Assembly (NCBI GenBank): GCA_910586245.1
Contig: CAJUFY010000002.1
Coordinates: forward strand, 62,001 to 126,000
Direction of reading: 5' to 3'
DNA length: 64,000 bases
From: an uncultured Christensenella sp.
GTDB taxonomy: Bacteria; Bacillota; Clostridia; Christensenellales; Borkfalkiaceae
Part shown: one piece after another, positions 25,201 through 33,344 of the stretch
Numbering within the stretch: position 1 is the first letter of the stretch
Layout: the number at the start of each line of letters is the position of its first letter
The notes under the pieces: generated by a model
Seen by the model: only the letters and a program-made list of their open reading frames with translations
Told to the model about the DNA's origin: nothing
Databases searched by the model: none
Translations under genes and position numbers: made by a program

Positions 25201-25956
25201 GAATACGATACCGCCAAAGCGTTTGCGGACGCGGGCGCGAAGCCGGAAATTTTCGTGATCAGAAACCGCACGCAGGAAGAAATTTCCCGCTCTGCGGAAA
25301 AGTTTGCATCGCTGTTGCGCGAGAGCCAGATTCTGTTTATCCCCGGCGGATTCTCGGGCGGAGACGAGCCGGACGGTTCGGGCAAGTTCATCACGGCGTT
25401 CCTGCGCGGCGAGCGGGTGCGCGACGAAGTGCACGCCCTTCTGGAAACGCGCGACGGTTTGGCGGGCGGAATCTGCAACGGATTCCAGGCGCTCGTAAAA
25501 CTGGGGCTCGTGCCGTACGGGAAGATTGTCGATACCGACGAAAGCTGCCCTACGCTCACTTATAACGACATCGGGCGTCACCAGTCCCGTATCGTGCAGG
25601 TGCGCGTCGCGTCGGTGAAGTCGCCCTGGCTTTCCGCCGTGAACGTGGGCGACGTCTTCTCGGTGCCGATTTCGCACGGGGAAGGGAAATTCGTTGCAAG
25701 CGGAGATTTGATCGCGCGGCTTGCGGCAAACGGACAGATCATGACGCAGTACGTCGATCTTTCGGGCAACGCAACCATGGATATCCGTTTTAACCCCAAC
25801 GGCAGCGCGAACGCGATCGAAGGCATACTTTCGCCCGACGGCAGAGTATTCGGCAAGATGGGGCATTCCGAGCGCAAGGGGTACGGGCTCTATAAAAATG
25901 TCCCCGGCGAATACGACATGAAGCTGTTTGAAAGCGCGGTAAAATATTTCAAGTGA
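22267..25956 (+). CDS. purL: Phosphoribosylformylglycinamidine synthase, single-chain form
   Basis: The 1229-residue fusion makes FGAM from FGAR, ATP and glutamine. An N-terminal PurS-like part is followed by two AIR-synthetase-like halves (DTYWSDHCRHTTF near residue 215, NETHNHPTEIEPFGG near 315) and a C-terminal class I glutamine amidotransferase with FPGTNCEYD near residue 975, the nucleophile cysteine in GGICNGFQAL, and SHGEGKF. This replaces separate PurS, PurL and PurQ of Bacillus. It is the longest gene in the pur operon. Confidence 0.95.
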   Translation: MVYRIYVEKKEGFDNEAKSLLADARELLGVRGAENIRILNRYDAEDIEEELFRSCVKTVFSEPQMDRATEGADLKGARVFAVEYLPGQFDQRADSAAQCIQLISMQNRPVIRTAKVYAVYGNVSEEELSAIKRYVINPVESREASLSIPKTLKIEHPVPTEVQTLHGFLDLDKAGLSAFVKKYELAMDDDDIEFCQTYFKTEQRDPTLTEIRMIDTYWSDHCRHTTFLTTIDGVKFEDELLQSAYEDYLSAREEIGRTKPVNLMDIGTIAAKLLKKRGLLEKLDESEEINACTVKIKVDVNGAEEDWLLLFKNETHNHPTEIEPFGGAATCIGGAIRDPLSGRSYVYAAMRVTGAANPLRPVSETMKGKLPQRKLVTTAAAGYSSYGNQIGLATGQVDEIYHEGYAAKRLEIGAVIAATPAENVRREVPAAGDKVILLGGRTGRDGCGGATGSSKSHTLESLTHCGAEVQKGNAPEERKLQRLFRNKDAMLLIKRCNDFGAGGVSVAIGELADGLEINLNAVPKKYDGLDGTELAISESQERMAVVVEADKTDEFIYLAEKENLEATVVATVTESPRLVMHWNGKTIVNVSREFLNSNGAEKHIQVAPVKCEDYRKTQFASFGEEYRKLASDLNVCSKRGLSERFDSTIGAGTVLMPFGGKYQMTPPQAMAHLISVEQGHTDTVSYMAWGGNPYVAEKSPYHGAYLAVVESVSKLVASGASFHDVYLTFQEYFLKPMRDPARWGQPFAALLGAFKAQTELGVAAIGGKDSMSGTFEKIDVPPTLVSFAVTTGKVSEVVSPEFKSAGHKVVLLEPEYDGHGLPVTASLLKNFGTVTNLLRLKAAVSVYTPAFGGVAEGVLKMCLGNRIGFRYREGVSPETIFGYRYGSFIIELAEGVSVGTVLGETVAEESISYCGERLPLAELQQAYEEKLEPVYACNIKARATEANNVSYGHRSTVSGEYKCAKPRVLIPVFPGTNCEYDTAKAFADAGAKPEIFVIRNRTQEEISRSAEKFASLLRESQILFIPGGFSGGDEPDGSGKFITAFLRGERVRDEVHALLETRDGLAGGICNGFQALVKLGLVPYGKIVDTDESCPTLTYNDIGRHQSRIVQVRVASVKSPWLSAVNVGDVFSVPISHGEGKFVASGDLIARLAANGQIMTQYVDLSGNATMDIRFNPNGSANAIEGILSPDGRVFGKMGHSERKGYGLYKNVPGEYDMKLFESAVKYFK

Positions 25957-25985
25957 TTTACGTTCGGTTCCGAACGGGTTATAAA
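25957..25985 (+). promoter_or_regulatory. Candidate fhs promoter with a palindrome in its spacer
   Basis: TTTACG (25957-25962), a 17-base spacer, and TATAAA (25980-25985). The 16-base palindrome CGTTCGGTTCCGAACG (25961-25976) lies between and partly over the -35 hexamer. The CCGAAC arms recall the PurR box core of Bacillus, but the arms are closer together here. It may also be a weak hairpin. Confidence 0.4.
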
Positions 25986-26005
25986 ACATTGTCCGGAGGT
26001 AATGC

Positions 26006-27667
26006 ATGAAATCGGATATCGAAATCGCACAGGAAGCGAAAATGGAGCATATTTCGCGCGTTGCGGCGCGCGTGGGCATCGCCGAAGACGAGCTGGAGTA
26101 TTACGGCAGATATAAGGCGAAAATCGATCTGAGCGCGCGGCGGGGCGGGAAGACGGGGAAGCTCGTTCTCGTGACGGCGATCACGCCCACGCCCGCGGGC
26201 GAGGGAAAAACCACGACGACCATCGGGCTTGCCGACGGGCTCAGGCGGATCGGGAAAAACGTCGTCGTCGCGCTCAGGGAGCCTTCGCTCGGTCCCGTGT
26301 TCGGGATTAAGGGGGGCGCTGCGGGCGGCGGTTACGCGCAGGTCGTTCCGATGGAGGACATCAACCTGCATTTTACGGGCGACTTCCACGCGATCGGCGC
26401 GGCAAACAATTTGCTTGCCGCCATGCTCGACAATCATATCTTCCAGGGGAACGAATTGCAGATCGATCCCGCACGCATTACCTGGCGCAGGTGCGTGGAT
26501 ATGAACGACCGCCAGCTGCGCAATATCGAAGACGGGCTCGGCGGCGGCAAGAACGGCGTTCCGCGCAAGGACGGTTACGACATCACCGTCGCGAGCGAAA
26601 TTATGGCGGTGCTCTGTCTTGCATCCTCGCTTACCGATTTAAAAGCGCGGCTTGCCCGCGTCATCGTCGGCTACACGTACGAGGGCAAGCCGGTTACGGC
26701 GGGCGATTTAAAGGCGGAAGGCGCGATGACCGCGCTTTTGAAAGACGCCGTGAAGCCTAACCTCGTTCAGACGCTGGAAGGCACGCCCGCGATCGTACAC
26801 GGCGGACCGTTCGCGAATATCGCGCACGGCTGCAACTCGGTTTCGGCGACCCGCACGGCGTTGCAGCTCGGCGATTACGTGATTACCGAAGCGGGCTTCG
26901 GCGCCGATCTCGGCGCGGAAAAATTTCTGGATATCAAATGCCGCATGGCGGGGCTGACTCCTGCGGCGGTCGTCGTCGTGGCGACGGTGCGCGCGCTGAA
27001 AATGCACGGCGGGCTTGCAAAGACGGAACTGGGCGAAGAAAATTTACCCGCGCTCGAACGGGGCATGCCCAACCTGTTGCGCCATGTTTCCAACATGACG
27101 GGGGTTTATAAACTTCCCGCGGTGGTGGCGGTCAACCGTTTCCCCACCGATACCGACGCGGAAATTGCGCTCGTCATCGAACGGTGCAAGGCGTTGGGCG
27201 TGAACGTGGTGCTTTCCACCGTCTGGGCGGAAGGCGGCAAGGGCGGCGAAGCGCTTGCCGAAGAAGTCGTGCGGTTGTGCGAAAAACCGAATGCGTTTAC
27301 CTATTGCTACGACGAAAAGCTTCCGATCAAAGAAAAAATTCATGCGGTCGTTTCCAAAATTTACGGCGGCGACGGCGTAACCTACACGCCCGAAGCCGAA
27401 GAGCAGATTGCGCGGCTCGAAGCGCTCGGCTTCGGGCATACCCCCGTCTGTATCGCGAAAACGCAGTATTCGTTTTCGGACGACGCGACAAAACTCGGCG
27501 CGCCCGAAGGGTTTACGGTTACGGTGCGCAGCGTTAAAATTTCGGCGGGCGCGGGCTTCGTCGTCGTGCTTACGGGCAATATCCTCACGATGCCTGGGCT
27601 TCCCAAAATCCCCGCGGCGGAAAAGATTGACGTGGACGAAAACGGAAAAATTACGGGATTGTTTTAA
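26006..27667 (+). CDS. fhs: Formate-tetrahydrofolate ligase
   Basis: The 553-residue enzyme makes 10-formyl-THF from formate, THF and ATP. The P-loop TPTPAGEGKTTTTIGL near residue 58 and the following REPSLGPVFGIKGGA are family signatures. CCGGAGG precedes the ATG. Its product is the formyl donor for PurN and the AICAR transformylase encoded just upstream, so its place at the end of the pur cluster is sensible. A possible own promoter lies in the 49-base gap after purL. Its stop shares a base with the mutY start. Confidence 0.95.
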   Translation: MKSDIEIAQEAKMEHISRVAARVGIAEDELEYYGRYKAKIDLSARRGGKTGKLVLVTAITPTPAGEGKTTTTIGLADGLRRIGKNVVVALREPSLGPVFGIKGGAAGGGYAQVVPMEDINLHFTGDFHAIGAANNLLAAMLDNHIFQGNELQIDPARITWRRCVDMNDRQLRNIEDGLGGGKNGVPRKDGYDITVASEIMAVLCLASSLTDLKARLARVIVGYTYEGKPVTAGDLKAEGAMTALLKDAVKPNLVQTLEGTPAIVHGGPFANIAHGCNSVSATRTALQLGDYVITEAGFGADLGAEKFLDIKCRMAGLTPAAVVVVATVRALKMHGGLAKTELGEENLPALERGMPNLLRHVSNMTGVYKLPAVVAVNRFPTDTDAEIALVIERCKALGVNVVLSTVWAEGGKGGEALAEEVVRLCEKPNAFTYCYDEKLPIKEKIHAVVSKIYGGDGVTYTPEAEEQIARLEALGFGHTPVCIAKTQYSFSDDATKLGAPEGFTVTVRSVKISAGAGFVVVLTGNILTMPGLPKIPAAEKIDVDENGKITGLF

Positions 27668-28680
27668 TGGACGAAATCAACTTGTTACAATCGGCAGTAC
27701 CGCCCTTGCTGGGGTGGTACTCTGCTTTTAAACGGGCTTTGCCCTGGCGGGAAACCGCTGATCCTTACCGTGTCTGGATTTCGGAGATCATGCTCCAACA
27801 GACGCGCGTCGAGGCGGTCAAACGCTATTACGTCCGTTTTCTCGAACGGTTTCCCACGGCGCAGTCGCTCGCTTCGGCGGAGATCGGCGAGGTGTTAAAG
27901 TACTGGGAAGGTTTGGGTTATTACTCCCGCGCGCGCAATCTGCACAAGGCGGCGCAGACGATCGCGGAGCAAGGATTTCCGCAGACGTTCGAGGGGGTGC
28001 GCGCGTTGGCAGGCGTCGGCGATTACACTGCGGGCGCAATCTGTTCGATCGCGTACGATCTGCCCTGCCCCGCGGTGGACGGCAACGTGTTGCGCGTGCT
28101 CACCCGTTTGCTTGCGGATGCGTCCAATATCGACGATGCGGGTACGAAGGCGCGCTTTGCGGCGATGCTCAAAGAAGTATATCCGCCGCAGGCGGGCGAT
28201 TTCTGTCAGGCGTTGATGGAGTTGGGCGCGCTCGTTTGCGTACCCAACGGTGCGCCCCTTTGCGAGCAGTGCCCGTGGGTGGAACTCTGCCGCGCGCATC
28301 TTGAAGGCAGGGAAGAAGCGTTTCCCGTACGCGCCGAAAAACGCGCGCGGCGGGTGGAGGAAGTGAACGTGTTCGTCCTGAGTTGCGGCGGTGCGTTTGC
28401 GTTGCAGAAGCGGGAGGAGCGCGGATTGCTCGCAGGGCTCTGGCAGTTCCCCGTATTCGGAGCGGACGCCTCGCCCGAAGCGTTTGGCAAGACGGTTGCC
28501 GTCAAACGCGCGAAGCATATTTTTACTCACATCGAGTGGAACATGACGGGGTATCTGATCGAAACGGAAGAAAAGTCGGGCGGGTTTCTCTGGCTTTCTC
28601 CCCAAGAGATCCGCGAAAAATATGCGTTGCCTTCTGCGTTCAAGGCATTTTTGCCCTGGCTCTCGCATAAGAAATTATAA
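27667..28680 (+). CDS. mutY: Adenine DNA glycosylase
   Basis: The 337-residue base-excision repair enzyme removes adenine mispaired with 8-oxoguanine. It has EIMLQQTRVEAV, the helix-hairpin-helix LAGVGDYTAGAI with the catalytic aspartate following in CPAVDGNVLR, and the 4Fe-4S cysteines C-x7-C-x2-C-x5-C near residue 195. The first spacing is seven rather than six residues, which I believe is common in Clostridia. The C-terminal MutT-like domain that reads 8-oxoG is present. It starts on the last base of fhs (TAATG). Confidence 0.94.
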   Translation: MDEINLLQSAVPPLLGWYSAFKRALPWRETADPYRVWISEIMLQQTRVEAVKRYYVRFLERFPTAQSLASAEIGEVLKYWEGLGYYSRARNLHKAAQTIAEQGFPQTFEGVRALAGVGDYTAGAICSIAYDLPCPAVDGNVLRVLTRLLADASNIDDAGTKARFAAMLKEVYPPQAGDFCQALMELGALVCVPNGAPLCEQCPWVELCRAHLEGREEAFPVRAEKRARRVEEVNVFVLSCGGAFALQKREERGLLAGLWQFPVFGADASPEAFGKTVAVKRAKHIFTHIEWNMTGYLIETEEKSGGFLWLSPQEIREKYALPSAFKAFLPWLSHKKL

Positions 28681-28686
28681 AATAAC

Positions 28687-28716
28687 TTGACAAAATGCGG
28701 CGGAGCGGTGTAAAAT
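28687..28716 (+). promoter_or_regulatory. Promoter of the degV-family gene
   Basis: TTGACA (28687-28692), an 18-base spacer, and TAAAAT (28711-28716). Confidence 0.75.
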
Positions 28717-28756
28717 AATTTCCGTACGAAAGAGAAAACCCGCTGAGGAGAAAACC

Positions 28757-29632
28757 ATGAGCGTTTTATTGTGCGATTCCAACGGAGAGCTTTGGCATAC
28801 CCGCGTCAAGGAGCTGGGGCTCGATTACGTTTCCATGCCCTACACGCTGCGCGACGAAGAATTTTATTACGATTTGGGCGAAAAGACCGATTTCAAGGCG
28901 TTTTACGACGCGGTGCGCGCGGGCGTCATTCCCAAAACGCAGGCGCTCAATCCCGAAGATTACAAGGATATTTTAACGCCTTATTTCGAGAAGGGCGAGG
29001 ACGTGCTGTACGTGAGCTTTTCGCATAAGCTGAGCGGCACCTTTCACCAGCTCGACACGGCGTATCGGGAACTGAAAGAAAAATTTCCCGACCGCAAGCT
29101 GACCGTGTTCGATACCAAGAGCATTTCGCTCGGCGCGGGCATTCAGATGGAGTACGCCGCTGAACTGAAAAACGGCGGCGCATCCGACGAAGAGATTTTG
29201 GAAAAACTCGCCGAATTTACCAACCGCGTGTGCGTCTATTTCGTGGTGGACGATCTGATGCACTTGAAGCGCGGGGGCAGATGTTCCGGGCTTGCCGCGG
29301 TGGCGGGCACGATTTTAGGATTAAAGCCGATGCTCACGATCGACGGCGAGGGCGGGCTCAAAGTACTCACCAAACTCGGCGGAAGGAAAAAAGCCATTAC
29401 CACGCTTGCGCAAAAGGCGATCGACGAACTCGACGACGCAACGAAAAGCGTTTACGTCATCGATGCGGACTGTGCCGAAGAGGGGGATAAACTGCGCGAT
29501 CTGATTCTTGCAAAGCGCCCCGAGGCGAAAGTCGTCCGTCAGACGGTCGGCCCCGTCATCGGTTCGCACTGCGGACCCGGTACGCTCGGCGTCATCTTTA
29601 TCGGCAAGCAGCGCCCGATTCCTTTAATTTAA
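28757..29632 (+). CDS. DegV family fatty-acid-binding protein
   Basis: The 291-residue protein matches DegV: SFSHKLSGTFHQ near residue 90, VFDTKSISLGAG, and the second domain with LKRGGRCSGLAA and LGLKPMLTI. In Bacillota these proteins bind a fatty acid between the two domains; FakB members hand it to the fatty acid kinase FakA for phosphorylation. No fakA is next to it. The start follows GAGGAG (28745-28750). It is a one-gene unit with its own promoter and terminator. Confidence 0.92.
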   Translation: MSVLLCDSNGELWHTRVKELGLDYVSMPYTLRDEEFYYDLGEKTDFKAFYDAVRAGVIPKTQALNPEDYKDILTPYFEKGEDVLYVSFSHKLSGTFHQLDTAYRELKEKFPDRKLTVFDTKSISLGAGIQMEYAAELKNGGASDEEILEKLAEFTNRVCVYFVVDDLMHLKRGGRCSGLAAVAGTILGLKPMLTIDGEGGLKVLTKLGGRKKAITTLAQKAIDELDDATKSVYVIDADCAEEGDKLRDLILAKRPEAKVVRQTVGPVIGSHCGPGTLGVIFIGKQRPIPLI

Positions 29633-29642
29633 AAAACACCCG

Positions 29643-29670
29643 CCCGCGTTTGACAAAAACGCGGGTTTTT
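29643..29670 (+). terminator. Terminator after the degV-family gene, overlapping the tmk promoter
   Basis: CCCGCGTTT pairs with AAACGCGGG around a short loop and is followed by TTTTT. The -35 box of the tmk promoter (29650-29655) lies inside this hairpin. Confidence 0.88.
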
Positions 29671-29678
29671 GTTATAAT
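29650..29678 (+). promoter_or_regulatory. Promoter of the tmk-rimM-trmD group, embedded in a terminator
   Basis: TTGACA (29650-29655), a 17-base spacer, and TATAAT (29673-29678), both consensus. Transcription should start near 29685, three bases before the tmk ATG. Confidence 0.88.
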
Positions 29679-29687
29679 GAAATGGTT

Positions 29688-30326
29688 ATGGAAAATAAAG
29701 GCAAGTTTATCGTTTTCGAGGGAACGGACGGCAGCGGGAAGAGCACGCAGATGAAGTTGCTCGGCAAATACCTCTCCGAAAAAGGGGTGGAATGTTATTT
29801 AACGCATGAGCCGACCGATTCGCCGTTCGGCGCGCTTCTGCGCTCATGCATGAGCGGGAGAATCGACGCGGACGAACACGCGATCGCCGCGCTGTTCGCG
29901 GCGGACAGGCTCGATCATATCCAGAATCCCGTAAACGGAATCAAAAGCAAACTGGACGCAGGCGTCAGCGTACTCTGCGACCGCTTTTATTTTTCTTCTT
30001 TCGCATACAACGGCGGGTTCGTTCCTCTCGACTGGGTGGTGGAACTGAACAAGCCCGCGATGGACATGCTCCGCCCCGATCTCGTCGTTTATATCGATCT
30101 GCCGCCCGAAGAGAGTATGAAGCGGGTTTCCCGCAGGGGGGCGACGGAGCGCTACGAAACGGTGGAAAAACAGAACGCGATCCGCGCGAAATTCTTTGAA
30201 ATTTTCGAGCGGTTTCAGGAGGAAAACGTCGCGATCGTAAAGAGCGAAGAGGACAAGTTTGCAACGCAGGCGAACATCCGTAAGCTGTGCGCGCGCCTTT
30301 GGGGGGAATCATGGAACGGGAACTGA
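29688..30326 (+). CDS. tmk: Thymidylate kinase
   Basis: The 212-residue enzyme phosphorylates dTMP to dTDP with ATP. It has the P-loop EGTDGSGKST near residue 11, the DRF motif LCDRFYFSS near 98, and the lid region RRGATERYE. The ATG at 29688 is chosen because the predicted transcript starts near 29685, which would exclude the ATG at 29682. There is no ribosome binding site, so initiation is probably nearly leaderless. The 3' end overlaps the rimM start. Confidence 0.93.
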   Translation: MENKGKFIVFEGTDGSGKSTQMKLLGKYLSEKGVECYLTHEPTDSPFGALLRSCMSGRIDADEHAIAALFAADRLDHIQNPVNGIKSKLDAGVSVLCDRFYFSSFAYNGGFVPLDWVVELNKPAMDMLRPDLVVYIDLPPEESMKRVSRRGATERYETVEKQNAIRAKFFEIFERFQEENVAIVKSEEDKFATQANIRKLCARLWGESWNGN

Positions 30327-30811
30327 TCATCGGCGAAGTGCTGAAACCGCAGGGAATCCGCGGGGAAATCAAAGTAAAACCGTTTACTGATACCGCCGAA
30401 GACTTCCGCGCGTATAAGCGAATCTTTTTGGACGGTACGGAGTACCGCGTGCTGTCTGTGCGCGTGGGAGACGGCGCGGTGTATCTGGGACTGCGCGGCG
30501 TGCCCGACCGCAACGCCGCCGAACTGCTCCGCGGCAAGCAGGTCGTCGTTCCCCGCGAGGACGCGCCCGAACCGGAAGCGGGCAGATATTACATCGCCGA
30601 TCTTCTCGGCTCGGAGGTGACGACGGAAGCGGGCGAACTTTTGGGTACGCTCACGAATATCCGTCAGGCGGCGAGCGACGTTTATACCGTAACCAAGGAC
30701 GGGAAAGAAATTCTCTTCCCCGCGGTCAAAGGCGTGATCACCGCAATCGACCCTGCCGCCAAAAAAATTACCGTCAACGCAAAGCGTTTCGGCGAAGTGG
30801 CGGTGCTGTAA
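30311..30811 (+). CDS. rimM: Ribosome maturation factor RimM
   Basis: The 166-residue protein helps maturation of the 30S subunit head. It begins with the RimM signature ELIIGEVLKPQGIRGEIKV, and the second, PRC-barrel domain starts near residue 95 (YYIADLLGSEV). GGGGGG (30301-30306) precedes the ATG at 30311, which lies inside the end of tmk. It is adjacent to trmD, the usual partner. Confidence 0.94.
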   Translation: MERELIIGEVLKPQGIRGEIKVKPFTDTAEDFRAYKRIFLDGTEYRVLSVRVGDGAVYLGLRGVPDRNAAELLRGKQVVVPREDAPEPEAGRYYIADLLGSEVTTEAGELLGTLTNIRQAASDVYTVTKDGKEILFPAVKGVITAIDPAAKKITVNAKRFGEVAVL

Positions 30812-31477
30812 ATGAAAATTACAATCTTAACGCTGTTTCCCGAAATGTTCGCGCCTCTGTACGGGAGCATTCTCGGCAGAGCGGTCAAAGAGGGCAAGCT
30901 GCAGATCGAAGTTTTGAATCTTCGCGATTATACCGAAGACAAGCATAAGAAATGCGACGATTATCCGTTCGGCGGCGGCGCGGGCATGGTGATGACGTGC
31001 CAGCCGATCGGCAGCGCGATCGAAGCGGTCGATCCCTGCCACAGGGCGCGCCGCATCTATCTTTCGCCGAAGGGGCGCAATTTCCGACAGGATATGGTGT
31101 ATGCACTCGCCGCGTGCGAGCACGTCGTGTTGCTGTGCGGGCATTACGAGGGCGTCGACCAGCGCGCGATCGATTTGTTTATCGACGAGGAAATTTCCAT
31201 CGGCGATTACGTGCTGACGGGCGGCGAACTGCCAGCCATGGTGCTGACCGACTGCGTCGCGCGCTACGTGGAAGGCGTGCTTTCTCCCGAATCTCTCGTG
31301 CAGGAAAGTTTTTCGGAAAACATGCTCGAATATCCGCAATACACCCGCCCCGTGGAATACCGCGGACGGACCGTGCCCGAAGTGCTCCGCAGCGGCAATC
31401 ATGCGGAAATCGATAAGTGGCGCCGCGCGGAAGCCTTGAAGGTAACGCAAAAAAATCGTCCCGATCTGTTGGACTGA
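30812..31477 (+). CDS. trmD: tRNA (guanine-37-N1)-methyltransferase
   Basis: The 221-residue SPOUT methyltransferase puts m1G at tRNA position 37. Signatures are FPEMFAPLYGSILGRA, YPFGGGAGMVM and the knot region CGHYEGVDQR with IGDYVLTGGELPAM. It follows rimM without a gap. The ribosomal protein gene rplS, which often comes next, is absent from this spot. Confidence 0.96.
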   Translation: MKITILTLFPEMFAPLYGSILGRAVKEGKLQIEVLNLRDYTEDKHKKCDDYPFGGGAGMVMTCQPIGSAIEAVDPCHRARRIYLSPKGRNFRQDMVYALAACEHVVLLCGHYEGVDQRAIDLFIDEEISIGDYVLTGGELPAMVLTDCVARYVEGVLSPESLVQESFSENMLEYPQYTRPVEYRGRTVPEVLRSGNHAEIDKWRRAEALKVTQKNRPDLLD

Positions 31478-31487
31478 TCCGATTATT

Positions 31488-32348
31488 ATGAAAACGATTC
31501 AGTGGTTTCCCGGGCACATGGCGAAAGCCATGCGCATGATGGAAGAAAATTTAAGTTTATGCGACGCGGTGGTGTTCGTGCTCGACGCGCGCGCGCCCGT
31601 CGCGAGTTTTAATCCCCGTCTTAAAAAAATGGCGGGGAACAAACCCGTACTGTATCTTTTGAACAAAGCCGACCTTGCCGACGGCAGAACGGAAGCGTTG
31701 ATTGCGCTCATGCGCGAGAACGGCATGAACGCGGTAAAGTTTTCCGCAAACCGTTCGCAGTCGTTGCGTACGCTGACGGCGGCGATGAACGCGCTCGTTG
31801 CCGAAAAGGCGGAGCGTCTGAAAGAAAAGGGCTCGGCAAGACCGTTGCGCTTTCTCATTGCCGGAATTCCCAACACGGGCAAGAGTACGGTCATCAATCT
31901 GCTGTCGGGCGGGAAGAAGGCGCAGACGGGGGACAAGGCGGGGGTCACGCGCAGCAAACAGTGGGTCAAATGCGGCGCGTTCGAATTGCTCGATACGCCG
32001 GGCACTATGCCTCCCTCCTTTGAAAATCAAACGCTTGCGCGGCGGCTCGCGTACGTCGGTTCGGTCAACGACGATATTTTGGAATTCGACGAAATCGCGC
32101 TTGCATTGCTCGAAGAACTTTGGGAAAAATATCCCGCGCGGCTCACGGAGCGCTACGGGATTACGGGCGGCACGCCGCTCGAAATGCTCGAACGGGTGTG
32201 CGTGCGGCGCGGATTTCTTTTGCGCGGGAACGACTTCGATTACGAGCGCGGCGAACGCGCTCTCATCGACGATTTCCGTAAGGGAAAGCTCGGCGGCATG
32301 TGCCTTGACGGCAGAGAAGATTTTATTGCGGCGGGGCTGGGTGAGTAA
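31488..32348 (+). CDS. rbgA: Ribosome biogenesis GTPase RbgA (YlqF)
   Basis: The 286-residue GTPase assists late assembly of the 50S subunit. Its GTPase motifs are circularly permuted, as expected: G4 LLNKADLAD (near residue 62) comes before the P-loop GIPNTGKSTVIN (near 126) and DTPG. The N-terminus QWFPGHMAKA is typical of the family. It lies between trmD and rnhB, the normal neighbourhood. Confidence 0.95.
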   Translation: MKTIQWFPGHMAKAMRMMEENLSLCDAVVFVLDARAPVASFNPRLKKMAGNKPVLYLLNKADLADGRTEALIALMRENGMNAVKFSANRSQSLRTLTAAMNALVAEKAERLKEKGSARPLRFLIAGIPNTGKSTVINLLSGGKKAQTGDKAGVTRSKQWVKCGAFELLDTPGTMPPSFENQTLARRLAYVGSVNDDILEFDEIALALLEELWEKYPARLTERYGITGGTPLEMLERVCVRRGFLLRGNDFDYERGERALIDDFRKGKLGGMCLDGREDFIAAGLGE

Positions 32349-32984
32349 ATGGATCGGCTCGACATCGAACGGGAATATTTTGAGAACGGGTTTACCGCCG
32401 TCGCGGGAATCGACGAAGTGGGCAGAGGCCCGCTTGCGGGCCCCGTGGTTTGCGCGGCGGTGATTCTTCCGCTGGAAGAGGAACTGCGCGTTTCGGGCAT
32501 CGACGACAGCAAGAAGCTTTCGGCAAAGAAGCGGGAAGCGCTTGCCGAACGGATCAAAGCCGTGGCGCGCGCCTATGCAATCTGCGAAGTGGACGCGCGG
32601 ACGATCGACGAAATCAATATTTTGCAGGCGACCCGCCTGTGCATGAAGCGGGCGGCGGAATCGCTTGCCGTTCCGCCCGACGCGGTTCTGACGGACGGGA
32701 ACATGACGCTCGATCTTGCTGTACCGCAAAAGAGTTTCGTCAAGGGCGACGCGCGCGTATGCAGCATCGGCGCGGCAAGCATTCTTGCCAAAGTATACAG
32801 GGATGCGCTCATGCGGGAGTATGCAAAGCAGTTTCCCGAATACGGATTCGAACACAACGCCGGCTACGGCACGGCGAAACACATACAGGCGATTCGGGAG
32901 TACGGAATATGCAGCATTCACCGAAAGACTTTCGTAACAAAATTCTGGGACGGAAGGGAGAGGACGCCGCTTGCAGATATCTGA
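32349..32984 (+). CDS. rnhB: Ribonuclease HII
   Basis: The 211-residue enzyme cuts RNA within RNA-DNA hybrids, including single ribonucleotides. Catalytic acidic residues are visible in IDEVGRGPLAGPV (D, E), an aspartate in VLTDGNM, and one in AKVYRDALM. It starts immediately after the rbgA stop, and its last 76 bases overlap the start of yraN in another frame. Confidence 0.95.
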   Translation: MDRLDIEREYFENGFTAVAGIDEVGRGPLAGPVVCAAVILPLEEELRVSGIDDSKKLSAKKREALAERIKAVARAYAICEVDARTIDEINILQATRLCMKRAAESLAVPPDAVLTDGNMTLDLAVPQKSFVKGDARVCSIGAASILAKVYRDALMREYAKQFPEYGFEHNAGYGTAKHIQAIREYGICSIHRKTFVTKFWDGRERTPLADI

Positions 32985-33268
32985 AAAAGCACGGCTATCA
33001 AATACTCAAACGCAATTACGCAACCCCCTTCGGGGAAGCGGACGTCGTGGCGCGTAAGGACGGCACGTATTGCTTCGTGGAAGTCAAAGCGCGCGAGAGC
33101 GACGCGTACGGCTTGCCCGCCGAAGCGGTGGACAGGGCGAAGCGGCAGCGTTATCGCATGATCGCGGGGTATTTTTGCGCGTACTTAAAGGAAGAAGTGC
33201 CCGTCCGATTCGACGTGGCTTCCGTTTTCGAAGGCGGGCTGGAATACTTCGAGGGCGCGTTCGTCTGA
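32909..33268 (+). CDS. yraN: UPF0102 family protein YraN
   Basis: The 119-residue protein has the UPF0102 endonuclease-like fold: LGRKGEDAACRYLKKHG, then LKRNYATPFGEADVVARK and CFVEVKAR, which give the E...D...ExK arrangement of a Holliday-junction-resolvase-like core. Its role is uncertain, possibly DNA processing. GGGAG (32897-32901) stands before the ATG at 32909, which lies within rnhB. A close rnhB-yraN link is common in bacteria. Confidence 0.9.
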   Translation: MQHSPKDFRNKILGRKGEDAACRYLKKHGYQILKRNYATPFGEADVVARKDGTYCFVEVKARESDAYGLPAEAVDRAKRQRYRMIAGYFCAYLKEEVPVRFDVASVFEGGLEYFEGAFV

Positions 33269-33344
33269 GAAACAGTCCGTTCGCATTATAAAAAATTCAG
33301 GATAGAACCATAATCAAAACCGCCCGTGCGGAACGAGGAGAAAC

